Below, piece by piece: positions 25,468 through 34,786 of a stretch of DNA of 64,000 bases (position 1 is its first letter; each line of letters opens with the position of its first letter). The DNA comes from an uncultured Cedecea sp. GTDB taxonomy: Bacteria; Pseudomonadota; Gammaproteobacteria; Enterobacterales; Enterobacteriaceae. Position numbers and translations under genes: made by a program. Under the pieces are notes generated by a model. The model had not been told where the DNA came from, made no database searches, and saw only the letters and a program-made list of their open reading frames with translations. The DNA is taken from contig NZ_CANMLV010000010.1 in NCBI RefSeq assembly GCF_947498825.1, forward strand, positions 91,170 to 155,169, in the 5' to 3' direction.

Positions 25468-26433
25468 ATGTCTAGACCTTCTGCGCTTTACGTTCCACAT
25501 ATTTTGAATGCTAAAGAGATTGAGCCAGAAGAACGCATTGATCAGATAGCCGCGAACCTTAGCTGCTATGGTATCGAGGTCGCAGACAATCGGCGGCCAG
25601 AGGACATCATCGCCGTACATAAAACAATATCCGGAGTTATGGGGCATTATTGCAGCGCCTTGGGCTCAAAAAATGACATCATCTTCGATCCCCATAAAGC
25701 GAAGGAGCCGATGATTTATATTTCGTTGATTATGCAAGGGGATCAGATAATTAATGGTCGGAAAAATAACAATAATACGCAGGTTGATCAGGGTAAATTA
25801 ATACTGCATCTGCGTGATGACTATTGTCAGTATCAGTCTACAGACGTCAAAGAGCTCTATGTTATCCCTCATGCTGATCAGGTGAAAACGGTGCTTACCG
25901 GGAAGCTAAATCAGCATGCTATTTCTCTGGATAATCACTATCTGGCCGCTTTTCTCAAGTCTCATATGTTACATCTGGACCAGCAGTCAGCCAGTTTAAA
26001 TACTAAAGAAACCGCGCTTATCGTTGATAGCCTTCATCATATGGCGCTGTTAATGATGTCAGATGTGGCGAAAGAAAAAGGAATGACGTCAGAAGATAAA
26101 CAGAAACATATCTTCAATGCCGCCAAATCGTACATTAAACAGAACTTTTCCCAGCATGAGATATCGCCAGATTCAATATCTAAAGTACTCCGTTGTTCAA
26201 GAGCTAGTCTTGATCGAGCATTTAATGAACAGGGGACATCAGTGATGCTGGTGATTAAAGGTACACGTTTAGATGCGGCGCGGGGATTATTAGAAAATAA
26301 CAGGACGTTAAGAATAGAACAAATATCCTGGCTATGTGGTTTTGTGAATCATTCATTGTTCAGTAAGTTATTCAAAGAAAAATATAAAGTCTCTCCAAAA
26401 AGCTGGCGTGATAATTTTAATGGGTGCTTGTAA
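25468..26433 (+). CDS. AraC-family transcriptional regulator
   Basis: The 321-residue protein has an N-terminal AraC-binding-like domain (DIIFDPHKAKEPMIYISLIM) and a C-terminal AraC helix-turn-helix pair at residues about 220-315, with SISKVLRCSRASLDRAF as the first and IEQISWLCGFVNHSLFSKLF as the second helix-turn-helix. Such regulators usually activate nearby genes. The closest plus-strand genes are the permease and M20 hydrolases 700 bases on, so it may control them; that is inference. No strong ribosome binding site is visible. Confidence 0.82.
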   Translation: MSRPSALYVPHILNAKEIEPEERIDQIAANLSCYGIEVADNRRPEDIIAVHKTISGVMGHYCSALGSKNDIIFDPHKAKEPMIYISLIMQGDQIINGRKNNNNTQVDQGKLILHLRDDYCQYQSTDVKELYVIPHADQVKTVLTGKLNQHAISLDNHYLAAFLKSHMLHLDQQSASLNTKETALIVDSLHHMALLMMSDVAKEKGMTSEDKQKHIFNAAKSYIKQNFSQHEISPDSISKVLRCSRASLDRAFNEQGTSVMLVIKGTRLDAARGLLENNRTLRIEQISWLCGFVNHSLFSKLFKEKYKVSPKSWRDNFNGCL

Positions 26434-26531
26434 GTACCACACCACTGATAGCTAAATTTGACGTAAAAGCGCCTTAGAGTGAAAAGACCGAGTCCATTAA
26501 AGAATATGGGATTGGTGAGGCCAGAATTTAG

Positions 26532-26726
26532 CGTTATCTGTACCAGTTGTCCGGCCGTCCCTTCCAGCTCGATTATGCGCATAACCGAGCTTCTCCATGC
26601 TTTTCGAAATACATTCACGCCTGGAACAGCAATCACCTTCAGAGTATCAGGCAGGCGTTTTCCAGCCGTTTCGAACTCTCGGTATGGCTGAACCTCAGCT
26701 CACGTATCGATGAAGTTAAATCGTGA
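26532..26726 (+). pseudogene. Possible coding remnant of about 64 residues
   Basis: A frame with protein-like composition (RYLYQLSGRPFQLDYAHNR, then FSSRFELSVWLNLSSRIDEV) ends at TGA 26724-26726. A stop codon stands immediately before it and no start codon exists, so it would be the last part of a lost gene. I do not recognise the family. Confidence 0.3.
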
Positions 26727-27149
26727 CAATACATTGATATAATTAACTATAGCAATAGTAATGTATGTAAACTACATGGGGCGATATAGCACTATTTTTT
26801 GCTCTGTTCTGAACAGAGTATTACGTCGCTATTCTTTGTCAGGCCAGTTGACTCTTTCATTTAATATTTATTTTTAAATATTTTGCCCAACTAAAAACAT
26901 TATTTGTTGTTATAAATAAATATGGTTTTTTAATCATTAGTAGCATTTACATGAATTTTTTTCATTTATTTTCTAGTCATATATCTGAACGGTGTTTAGT
27001 ATCAGAAAATACACATTGTTGTTCAAACTATTGTGGTATTGCTTACCTCCATTCTCGTCTGGTTTCTGGCCGGCTGTATGCGTGGTGGTATTCAGTCAGT
27101 TTTATTCCCCAATACAAATGACTTAAAAATATAGGTATGGAACTCTTTT
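26727..27149. promoter_or_regulatory. AT-rich region upstream of the permease operon
   Basis: The stretch from 26860 to 27000 is strongly AT-rich and probably contains the promoter of the permease-M20 operon. No operator can be named. Confidence 0.4.
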
Positions 27150-28370
27150 ATGTCACAGATGCTTGCTTTGTTAATTGTCATGGTCATTTTATACTTGGGG
27201 GATATGATTTCCGTCAGAACGAAAGCCTGGATCCCTTCGGTATTTGTGTGCGCCGTACTTTTTCTTATCGGTTATTGGACGTTTTTCCCTCAGGATATTG
27301 TTAGCCTGGCCGGTATTACCCCTGCGGTCGCCGTAATGTTGATGTACCTGCTGATTACCAACATGGGGACTTTACTCTCTGTGCCGGAGCTGGTGCGTCA
27401 GTGGAAAACAATTGTTATTTCACTGGCGGGGATCGTCGGTATTGTTATTGCCGTATTTATTGCTTGTATGATGTTTTTTGATATGAATACGGCGATTGTC
27501 ACTATTCCGCCTTTAGTCGGGGGAATAGTGTCGGCGCTTATCATGTCTAAAGGTGCAGCGAGTGCAGGACTCATTGACCTCTCCGTATTTGCCATCCTGA
27601 TTTACGTGATGCAAGGATTTGCGGGTTACCCACTGACCGCCATTATGCTGCAACGGGAAGGCAAACGCGTGTTGCAGAAATACCGTCAAGGGGAATGGCA
27701 TGCATCGGCCGCGTTGCTGCCAGCTGATAAGATGGCCACGACCTTGAGCGCTGAGGAGAAAATGCCTCATCTGTTTAGCTTTATTCCTGCCCATTACAAT
27801 ACCAGCTACTTCAAATTTCTTCGCCTGGCGCTGGTGGGATATTTGGCTTATGTGGTGTCAGGTTTTCTGGCTCCGGTCGTGAGTGTCAGTCCGTTTGTCC
27901 TGTGTTTACTCTTTGGGGTGATTGCCAGCTCTCTGGGCTTTCTCGAAAAACAGCCGCTGCAAAAAGCCAACGGTTTTGGTTTCGCGGTGATGGGGTTGAT
28001 GCTGTTTATTTTTGATACCCTCAACAGAGCGACGCCAGAGATGCTGTTACGCCTGCTGTTTCCAATGGTGTTGCTGATTGCTGTCGCAATAATCGGGATG
28101 TTTATTGTTTCCTGGATCGTGGGTAAATGCCTGGGGGTCAGCATGGAGATGGCCTTTGCCATCTCTTTGACTGCGATGTATGGTTTTCCGGCAGACTATA
28201 TCATTACCAATGAAGCAATCACCTCACTGACCAAAGATGAAAAAGAGCGCGAGATCCTGACTCAGCATATGTTAGCGCCTATGTTGGTGGGAGGGTTTAT
28301 TTCTGTCACGATGGTGTCTGTCGTACTGGCCGGCATTATGGTGGGTTATATTACGCCAATGGTGGGATAA
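27150..28370 (+). CDS. Predicted permease, 406 aa, next to two M20 hydrolases
   Basis: The protein has about eleven membrane helices in two halves separated by a hydrophilic stretch at residues about 175-215 (LQREGKRVLQKYRQGEW to EEKMPHLF). The layout resembles glutamate:sodium symporter-like or other two-repeat anion transporters, but I do not recognise the family firmly. The next gene, an allantoate-amidohydrolase-like enzyme, starts 3 bases after its stop, so the substrate is probably an N-substituted amino acid or ureido compound imported for hydrolysis. Export is not excluded. Confidence 0.75.
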   Translation: MSQMLALLIVMVILYLGDMISVRTKAWIPSVFVCAVLFLIGYWTFFPQDIVSLAGITPAVAVMLMYLLITNMGTLLSVPELVRQWKTIVISLAGIVGIVIAVFIACMMFFDMNTAIVTIPPLVGGIVSALIMSKGAASAGLIDLSVFAILIYVMQGFAGYPLTAIMLQREGKRVLQKYRQGEWHASAALLPADKMATTLSAEEKMPHLFSFIPAHYNTSYFKFLRLALVGYLAYVVSGFLAPVVSVSPFVLCLLFGVIASSLGFLEKQPLQKANGFGFAVMGLMLFIFDTLNRATPEMLLRLLFPMVLLIAVAIIGMFIVSWIVGKCLGVSMEMAFAISLTAMYGFPADYIITNEAITSLTKDEKEREILTQHMLAPMLVGGFISVTMVSVVLAGIMVGYITPMVG

Positions 28371-28373
28371 AAT

Positions 28374-29624
28374 ATGAACGGTGCCAATGTTGAGCGGATA
28401 CAGCGACAACTGGAACAGTTAGCTGAGTTTACCGCCACTCCCGGAGAGGGAACCACACGCATGAGCTACAGTCCTCAGGGGCAGCTGGCGCGTGAATATA
28501 TAAAGAGCCAAATGCTTGAAGCCGGGCTCAGCGTACGTGAAGATGCTATTGGCAATATTTTTGGTAAAAGTGCCGCCCAGGATCCTGAACTGCCTTCTGT
28601 GATGGTGGGGTCTCATTTCGACTCGGTGCCAAACGGTGGTGCCTTTGACGGCCCTGCGGGTGTAGTCATGGGACTGGAGGTGGCGAAACTGTTTCAAGAG
28701 CAGCGGTTGCTGCCACGCTATCCCTTGGAAGTGGTGGCGCTGGTGGAAGAAGAGGGATCGAGCTTTGGCCGGGGATTGCTGGCTTCCAGTGCCATAGTGG
28801 GCAAAGTGGATGCGGCAGAACTTCACCGCCTGTGCGATAGCCAGGGGAGATCCGCCGCGCACTGTATGGCCGAGGTCGGTTTTGATGCCGATCGTGTCGC
28901 CAGTGTTGTGCGTCCCGCATCCACGATAAAAGCCTTTATTGAACTGCATATTGAGCAGGGTCCCGTGCTGGAACAGGCATCACTCGATGTCGGGATTGTG
29001 GATGTGATAGTCGGGATCACGCAGTTAGTGGTGACTATCACGGGCAAAGCGGGCCACGCAGGCACGACGCCGATGAACAGGCGACAAGACGCGCTGGTTG
29101 CTGCCTGTCAGGTTATTGCTCAGGTGGGAGAGTTCGCCCGACAGGCAGGTGAAGAGACGGTCGCGACCACCGGCAAGCTTCAGGTTTTCCCCAACGGCGC
29201 AAATGTTATCCCCAGCAAAGTCATTTTTACCGTCGATATTCGCTCTAAAGACTGGCATAAGCTGCAGCAGGTGGTTGAGCAAACAAAAGCCTGCATTCAT
29301 CAACAGTCGGGGGCGGGGATCCACTGTCACATTGAGCAACCTTTACTGGTTGCACCTACGCAATTAGATCCTGAGATCCACCAATTGCTGGCGAAACATG
29401 GCGAGGCGTTGGGTCTGAAACAGCGCACCATGGTCAGTGGTGCCGGCCACGATGCAATGATGTTTGCTGGCCAGACGGCAGTAGGCCTCGTTTTTGTGCC
29501 AAGTCGGGACGGTTTAAGTCATCACCCAGATGAGTGGACTGACTATGCACAGATTCAGAAAGGCATTGAGGTTATTTTTCAAACAGTAAAAGAGATTACA
29601 GAGGCCAGTAACTATGACGAATAA
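28374..29624 (+). CDS. M20-family Zn hydrolase, allantoate amidohydrolase / N-carbamoyl-L-amino acid hydrolase type
   Basis: The 416-residue enzyme carries the full AllC/carbamoylase set: GSHFDSVPNGGAFDGPAGV (first metal ligands), EEEGS (Glu base and ligand), HIEQGP (His ligand), GHAGTTPMNRRQDA (dimerisation-domain substrate site) and SGAGHDAM (last His). Members hydrolyse allantoate, ureidoglycine or N-carbamoyl-L-amino acids, releasing ammonia and CO2. Substrate cannot be read from sequence. It lies directly after the permease gene and overlaps the next gene by 11 bases, forming one operon. Confidence 0.88.
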   Translation: MNGANVERIQRQLEQLAEFTATPGEGTTRMSYSPQGQLAREYIKSQMLEAGLSVREDAIGNIFGKSAAQDPELPSVMVGSHFDSVPNGGAFDGPAGVVMGLEVAKLFQEQRLLPRYPLEVVALVEEEGSSFGRGLLASSAIVGKVDAAELHRLCDSQGRSAAHCMAEVGFDADRVASVVRPASTIKAFIELHIEQGPVLEQASLDVGIVDVIVGITQLVVTITGKAGHAGTTPMNRRQDALVAACQVIAQVGEFARQAGEETVATTGKLQVFPNGANVIPSKVIFTVDIRSKDWHKLQQVVEQTKACIHQQSGAGIHCHIEQPLLVAPTQLDPEIHQLLAKHGEALGLKQRTMVSGAGHDAMMFAGQTAVGLVFVPSRDGLSHHPDEWTDYAQIQKGIEVIFQTVKEITEASNYDE

Positions 29625-30798
29625 AGCCATCGCACAATCTATCCATAAGCATACTGAGGCGATGATTGCCTTTCGTCGCGATTTGCACGCCCATCCAGAG
29701 TTGCCCTGGGAAGAGGTACGTACCACTCAGAAAGTTGCACAAGCCTTAGAAGAGATAGGTATCCCCTATCGACTGACAAACCCCACAGGGGTGATTGCCG
29801 AGATAACCGGAGGGCTGCCCGGCAAGAGAGTGGCACTGCGTGCCGATATGGACGCCTTACCTGTGCAGGAATTGAGTGAAAATATAAGCTACAAGTCGCA
29901 AACGGACGGCAAAATGCACGCCTGTGGCCATGATGCGCACACGGCAATGCTGCTGACCGCCGCCAAAGCGCTGTATGAAAATCGGCAAAGTCTACGGGGC
30001 AATGTGCGTCTCATTTTTCAGCCTGCAGAAGAGATAGCTCAGGGAGCCCGCGAGATGGTGAAGCAGGGGGCTGTTGAGGGCGTGGATAACGTGTTCGGTA
30101 TGCATATTTGGACCACCAGCCCTTCAGGAAAAATCTCGTGCAATGTGGGGTCCACGTTTGCGTCAGCCGATCTGCTGAAAGTGACCTTTAAAGGCAAAGG
30201 TGGACATGGTTCCATGCCGGAAGCGTGCATTGATGCTGCGGTTGTCGCGTCTGCTTTTGTGATGAATGTCCAGTCAATTGTCTCTCGTGAAACGTCACCG
30301 CTGGAATCTGCTGTTGTCACCATTGGACGGATGGAAGTGGGAACCCGTTTTAATGTGATAGCAGAAAATGCCGTACTGGATGGGACGGTACGTTGTTTCA
30401 CCGCTGCAGCGAAAACACGGATCAAAGAGGCTATCGAACGGTATGCGCATCATACTGCTGCGATTTATGGCGCGACTGCTGTCGTTGACTACATTGATGG
30501 TACTTTGCCGGTCATTAACGAAGAACGCAGTGCCCTGTTGGCCCAGTCGGTGGTGCGGGAGGCGTTTGGTGAAGAGGTGCTGATGGCAGAAAAACCCACA
30601 ACAGGCGGAGAAGATTTCAGCTTTTTTATTGAAAATATCCCTGGTTGTTTTGCTTTACTCGGTTGCGGTAATCCAGAGAAAGGTACGGACTGGGCACATC
30701 ACCACGGCTGCTTCAATATTGACGAAGATGTAATGGCCAGCGGAGCTGAGCTTTACGCCCAATACGCCTGGAGTTATCTCCAGCAAGACGCGTTTTAA
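29614..30798 (+). CDS. M20D-family amidohydrolase (N-acyl amino acid / hippurate hydrolase type)
   Basis: The 394-residue protein shows the M20D motifs ADMDALPVQE, HACGHDAHTAMLL, QPAEE, GMHIW, KGGHGSMP and GGEDFSFF. These enzymes remove acyl groups from amino acids or split aminoacyl conjugates, using a metal site that includes Cys, His and Glu residues. The start overlaps the upstream carbamoylase-like gene. With that enzyme and the permease it probably handles related N-modified amino acids. A hairpin at 30811-30830 separates it from the convergent ABC transporter. Confidence 0.88.
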   Translation: MTNKAIAQSIHKHTEAMIAFRRDLHAHPELPWEEVRTTQKVAQALEEIGIPYRLTNPTGVIAEITGGLPGKRVALRADMDALPVQELSENISYKSQTDGKMHACGHDAHTAMLLTAAKALYENRQSLRGNVRLIFQPAEEIAQGAREMVKQGAVEGVDNVFGMHIWTTSPSGKISCNVGSTFASADLLKVTFKGKGGHGSMPEACIDAAVVASAFVMNVQSIVSRETSPLESAVVTIGRMEVGTRFNVIAENAVLDGTVRCFTAAAKTRIKEAIERYAHHTAAIYGATAVVDYIDGTLPVINEERSALLAQSVVREAFGEEVLMAEKPTTGGEDFSFFIENIPGCFALLGCGNPEKGTDWAHHHGCFNIDEDVMASGAELYAQYAWSYLQQDAF

Positions 30799-30810
30799 CC
30801 CTGCTTTATT

Positions 30811-30830
30811 CCCCCATGCAAGCATGGGGG
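30811..30830. terminator. Hairpin between convergent operons
   Basis: CCCCCATG and CATGGGGG form a perfect 8-bp stem around CAAG. It lies between the M20 operon and the convergent amino-acid ABC operon, preceded by TTTATT but without a long T-run, and probably serves both directions. Confidence 0.6.
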
Positions 30831-30850
30831 ATGCTGCTGGGCCCTGTGAC

Positions 30851-31573
30851 TTACAGCACTTTGCTTAAAAAGGCTTGAGTACGTGGGTTCTCTGGCGCAC
30901 TGAACAATTTTGCCGGGGTGCCTTGTTCCTGAATGATTCCCTGGTCGATAAAAATCACCCAGTCAGCGACTTCTTTGGCGAAGCCCATTTCATGGGTGAC
31001 GATAACCATAGTCATACCTTCTTGAGCGAGCTGTTTCATGACGGCAAGCACTTCACCCACCAGTTCCGGATCGAGTGCAGAAGTGGGTTCATCAAACAGA
31101 ATTATCGAAGGCTCCATCGCCAGGGCTCGGGCTATGGCAACGCGTTGCTGCTGTCCGCCTGACAGGCTGGAGGGCCAGGCATCAATTTTATCGAGCAGCC
31201 CCACTTTCGTCAGTAGTTTTTCAGCCTGCAATGTTGCATCCGCTTTCGACAGGCCTTTTAAGGACATCGGGGCCATGATCAGGTTTTCCAGCACGGTCAT
31301 ATGCGGGAAAAGATTAAAGCGCTGGAATACCATGCCGACGCTTTCGCGCAGCGTATTGAGGTTGGTTTTAGGATCATGAACAGCAAATCCATTAACCATA
31401 ATCTCGCCACCGTTGGGTCTTTCCAGTGCGTTAAGGCAACGCAGAAAGGTACTTTTTCCCGATCCGGAAGGGCCAATAATACAGACCACATCTTGCGGTG
31501 CGATATCACAGGAGATGCCCCGTAATACATGGGAGCTGCCAAATTGTTTCTGTAAGTCCTTAACGTGAATCAC
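30851..31573 (-). CDS. Polar amino-acid ABC transporter ATPase (GlnQ-like)
   Basis: The protein has Walker [10 protein letters not shown]-loop FQRFNLF, signature LSGGQQQR, Walker [15 protein letters not shown] and H-loop VTHEM, all typical of the PAAT family. I chose the GTG at 31573, giving 240 residues (GlnQ length), because AAGAGG stands about 9 bases upstream; an in-frame TTG at 31582 is too close to it. The gene overlaps the 3' end of the permease gene. It powers import of the substrate bound by the downstream-oriented periplasmic protein. Confidence 0.88.
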   Translation of the reverse strand: MIHVKDLQKQFGSSHVLRGISCDIAPQDVVCIIGPSGSGKSTFLRCLNALERPNGGEIMVNGFAVHDPKTNLNTLRESVGMVFQRFNLFPHMTVLENLIMAPMSLKGLSKADATLQAEKLLTKVGLLDKIDAWPSSLSGGQQQRVAIARALAMEPSIILFDEPTSALDPELVGEVLAVMKQLAQEGMTMVIVTHEMGFAKEVADWVIFIDQGIIQEQGTPAKLFSAPENPRTQAFLSKVL

Positions 31574-32324
31574 TTCTGCCAAACCTCTTTTCCATATATT
31601 GCACCAGCAGTGAGAGTATAAACGTCAGCACCCAGTAGATAACTGAAATTGTCAGATAGGGTTCCCAGTAGGTGGCATAAGCCCCGGAAACCGTACGTGC
31701 GGCATAGGCTAAATCGGCAAGGCCGATGGCTGAAGCCAGAGACGAATCTTTAACAATCGCAATCGAGTTATTACCCAGTGGCGGCAGAATACGGCGAAAA
31801 GCCTGCGGCAGGATGACCTTACGCATGGTTTTCCACCAGCCCATTCCTAATGCGCGCGATGCTTCCATCTGGCCATTATCAATAGACTGAATACCGGCCC
31901 GGAAGATTTCCGAAACATAAGCGCCCGAGTTGAGAGAGATGGCAACAATACAGGAGAGAAACGCACCGTATTCGGTACGCAGATCTCGCGCAAAATCGAC
32001 AGACATCAGCCCTGAGGTAACAAAAATGCCGTCTCGTGGGTTGATAAACATCGGTACCAGGGCGAAGTGCACCACCATGATTTGGACAAATAACGGGGTA
32101 CCGCGAAAAGCACTGACGTAAATACGTACAGGCAGTTGTACTGCATAGCGAAGGATATATTTCCACGGGCCTTGCTCTGCACGAGCCATACGGCCCAGCC
32201 CCAGCATTAATCCCCAGGATGTGCCTAAAATAACGCAGATGATGGTGCACTTGATGGTCATCAGTGCACCCTGCATAAAGAGCGGTGCGTATTCTGAGAT
32301 TATCTCCCAGCGAAATCCGGTCAT
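31560..32324 (-). CDS. Polar amino-acid ABC transporter permease
   Basis: The 254-residue protein has a HisMQ/GlnP-type permease core: three to five membrane helices, [19 protein letters not shown] and [11 protein letters not shown], the EAA loop that contacts the ATPase, followed by [22 protein letters not shown] precedes the ATG. It lies 37 bases after the binding-protein gene in the same operon. Confidence 0.88.
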   Translation of the reverse strand: MTGFRWEIISEYAPLFMQGALMTIKCTIICVILGTSWGLMLGLGRMARAEQGPWKYILRYAVQLPVRIYVSAFRGTPLFVQIMVVHFALVPMFINPRDGIFVTSGLMSVDFARDLRTEYGAFLSCIVAISLNSGAYVSEIFRAGIQSIDNGQMEASRALGMGWWKTMRKVILPQAFRRILPPLGNNSIAIVKDSSLASAIGLADLAYAARTVSGAYATYWEPYLTISVIYWVLTFILSLLVQYMEKRFGRSDSR

Positions 32325-32361
32325 ACCTGTCCTTGACTGGGCCGAAACGGCCCATTGAAAA

Positions 32362-33126
32362 TTATTCTACTGGGAGGGTGGGAACGTTGTTATCAAACCA
32401 AGTAGCGTAGATTTTTGCGTAAGTGCCATCTGCAATAATTTTCTTCAAGCCAGCATCTAACTTCGCTTTGAGCTCACTGTTACCTTTCGCCACGGCGATA
32501 CCAAAATATTGACGCTCAAACTTATCATCAGAAACCAGTTTCAGCGGTTTATCCGGGTGGGTTTTAATATAAAATTTAACCACACCGACATCGCCAACGG
32601 CGGCATCAATACCTTCTTCGCCCAGCTCTTGCAGCATCAGCGGAGTATTATCAAAGCGTTTAATATCGGTGCTGTTTTTACCCAAAACGTCTGATACTAC
32701 GATATCGCCAGTACTGGAGTTAACCACCCCCACTTTTTTACCTTTCAGAGAACTGATGGAGTCTATTTTAGAGTCAACAGGCACCACAATAGACTGTTCT
32801 GCCGGGAAGTAAGGGAGAGAAAAGTCGACCATACCTTTACGTTTATCGGTGATGGTAATACCCGAAATAATAATATCGCGATCGCCTGTATTTAATGTTG
32901 CAAAGATACCTTCCCAGGGGGTGTTGATCAGCTTGATATCAAACCCTTCCGCTTTCGCGACAGCTTTAATGATATCGATATCAAAACCTTCCAGCTCTTT
33001 CTGGCTGTTTTCAAATTCGAAAGGGCGATACGTTCCGCCAGAACCGACGACGTAAGTTTGAGCCAAGGCTTGCACAGAACTGAACATTGCAGCGATAACA
33101 CAGCCGCCGATAGCTAATTTTTTCAT
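32362..33126 (-). CDS. Periplasmic amino-acid-binding protein (SBP family 3)
   Basis: The N-terminus MKKLAIGGCVIAAMFSSVQALAQ is a signal peptide, and YVVGSGGTYRPFEFENSQKE with GFDIDIIKAVAK is the standard SBP family 3 opening (FliY/GlnH/ArtJ type). The mature domain is full length. I place the start at 33126; in-frame codons up to 33174 would add residues before the signal peptide and have no better ribosome binding site. First gene of the binding protein-permease-ATPase operon, convergent with the M20 operon; it may import the amino acids that those enzymes release or process. Confidence 0.87.
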   Translation of the reverse strand: MKKLAIGGCVIAAMFSSVQALAQTYVVGSGGTYRPFEFENSQKELEGFDIDIIKAVAKAEGFDIKLINTPWEGIFATLNTGDRDIIISGITITDKRKGMVDFSLPYFPAEQSIVVPVDSKIDSISSLKGKKVGVVNSSTGDIVVSDVLGKNSTDIKRFDNTPLMLQELGEEGIDAAVGDVGVVKFYIKTHPDKPLKLVSDDKFERQYFGIAVAKGNSELKAKLDAGLKKIIADGTYAKIYATWFDNNVPTLPVE

Positions 33127-33382
33127 TACATTTGTTAACATAAACGCTTTATACCCGTAAAATTTTTTATGCACTTAATATGCATATATATATAATTCTG
33201 TAGGCTGCTTCAACAGAAACTTTATTTTTCATGACAATTGCTGACAAATAGTGCAATGATTCGAATTTACGGGTAAAGGGTAGTTTGTCATCTCTGTTTC
33301 ACTGTCTGACAACGCCATATGGCGCAATATAGAGAAGCACTTGCAGTGCACAGATGACTGAAATTTAAGAACGTCGTCATTC

Positions 33383-33404
33383 AAAAAGGGGACCCTCGCC
33401 CCCT
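33383..33404 (-). terminator. Terminator of the efflux operon
   Basis: On the minus strand AAGGGGG, a short loop, CCCCTT and a T-run follow the stop of the outer-membrane factor gene. Confidence 0.8.
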
Positions 33405-34786
33405 TATTCTTCTACTGTCCATCCTCCGCCCAACGCCTTATACAAATCAATTTGCGCCAGCAGCAGGTTATTTTTGGCTTTCACTTCGTCGGTCTGCACC
33501 GAGAACAGCGTGCGCTGGGCATCGAGCACGTCAAGATATGACGAGTAGCCGTTTTGATAGCGGTTTTGGGCAATACGCAGGGTTTCCCGGGCGACTTTTT
33601 GCTGTGCTTGTCGTTCGGCCCACTGTTCCTGGTAGCCGGTGATCGCGTCAAGGCTGTCGTTAACTTCGGCAAAGGCGTTGCGCACTATTTTTTCATAGCT
33701 ATAGAGCGCCTGATTACGCTGGGACTGGGAGATATCCACAGCAGCATTCAGCGCCTGACGGTTTAGCAAGGGAGCCAGGATACTGCCACCCAGGCTCCAG
33801 AGCTGGAGCGGGTTATCGAGTAGCTCAGGTAGTCTGCGATCCTGTATCGATCCTGTTGCGCTTAAGTTTATCGACGGCAGCAGGTTGCCACGGGATTTCG
33901 CTAACGTCGCGTCTGCGGCAATAAGTTGCTGCTCTGCCTGCACGATGTCCGGTCGGCGGTTCAGCAGAGTTGAAGGCAGTTGCGACGGTAAACTCAGCGG
34001 CGTCAGGCTGTCGAAGTCTGCGTTGCGTACTACCTCTCCCGGATTGGTTCCCAGCAACAGACTCAGGGCATTTTCCTGCTGCACGATTTGGTGTTTAAGC
34101 TGGGGGAGCTGCGCCCGGGTTGAACGGAGTTCGGAGTCTGACTGCATCAGTTCCAGTCGCGAGCTATAACCGGCTTCAACCTGGCGTTGAGCCAGGTTGA
34201 AAGCCTGTTCCCGGGATTTCAGCGTGGATTCCGTGACCTGGAGTTGTTCATCCAGTGCCATCAGGGTGACATAGCCTGATGCCACAGCCGAGGCAACGGT
34301 CAGGTCTGCGGCAGCCGCAGCAGCTTTCTGCGCTTCCAGCGTGGCTGTGGCAGCATTGACGGCGTTGCTGTTCACGCCCCAGAGGTCGACATTATAGCTG
34401 GCGGTAAGGCTGCCTTTATATAACGTACTGTAGACGGGCAAGCCAGTTACGGCAGATTGCGAGCGAGCGCGGGAGCCGTTAACTCCGGCATCCAGGGAGG
34501 GAAACAGGCCGCCTTCTGAGGCATAGACGCGTGCCTGATACTCATTGATGCGCTCGCGGGCAATCAAGACGTCGCTGTTATGGCGTAATGCCAGGTCGAC
34601 GTATTGATTCAGATGACCGTCATGAAAATTGCGCCACCACAGGGGCTCTACAGGGCTTGCGGCTCCACCTGCGATACGCCATTCGGTCGGGATCTGCAGC
34701 GAGGACTTGGCTGGGGTGACATCCACTGACTGACAGGCACTCAGCAGAGCGGCGGTGAGCAGCACCGCGCTTGGGCGAAGGATCAT
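33404..34786 (-). CDS. Outer-membrane efflux lipoprotein (NodT/OprM family)
   Basis: The 460-residue protein starts with a lipoprotein signal (MILRPSAVLLTAALLSACQS; lipidated Cys at about 18) and contains two OEP repeats, seen in LWWRNFHDGHLNQYVDLAL, ASYNVDLWGVN and LLNRRPDIVQAEQQL. Such proteins are the TolC-like exit duct of tripartite pumps. Its ATG overlaps the stop of the HlyD-like gene (ATGA). It is the last gene of the operon, before a strong terminator. Confidence 0.9.
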   Translation of the reverse strand: MILRPSAVLLTAALLSACQSVDVTPAKSSLQIPTEWRIAGGAASPVEPLWWRNFHDGHLNQYVDLALRHNSDVLIARERINEYQARVYASEGGLFPSLDAGVNGSRARSQSAVTGLPVYSTLYKGSLTASYNVDLWGVNSNAVNAATATLEAQKAAAAAADLTVASAVASGYVTLMALDEQLQVTESTLKSREQAFNLAQRQVEAGYSSRLELMQSDSELRSTRAQLPQLKHQIVQQENALSLLLGTNPGEVVRNADFDSLTPLSLPSQLPSTLLNRRPDIVQAEQQLIAADATLAKSRGNLLPSINLSATGSIQDRRLPELLDNPLQLWSLGGSILAPLLNRQALNAAVDISQSQRNQALYSYEKIVRNAFAEVNDSLDAITGYQEQWAERQAQQKVARETLRIAQNRYQNGYSSYLDVLDAQRTLFSVQTDEVKAKNNLLLAQIDLYKALGGGWTVEE

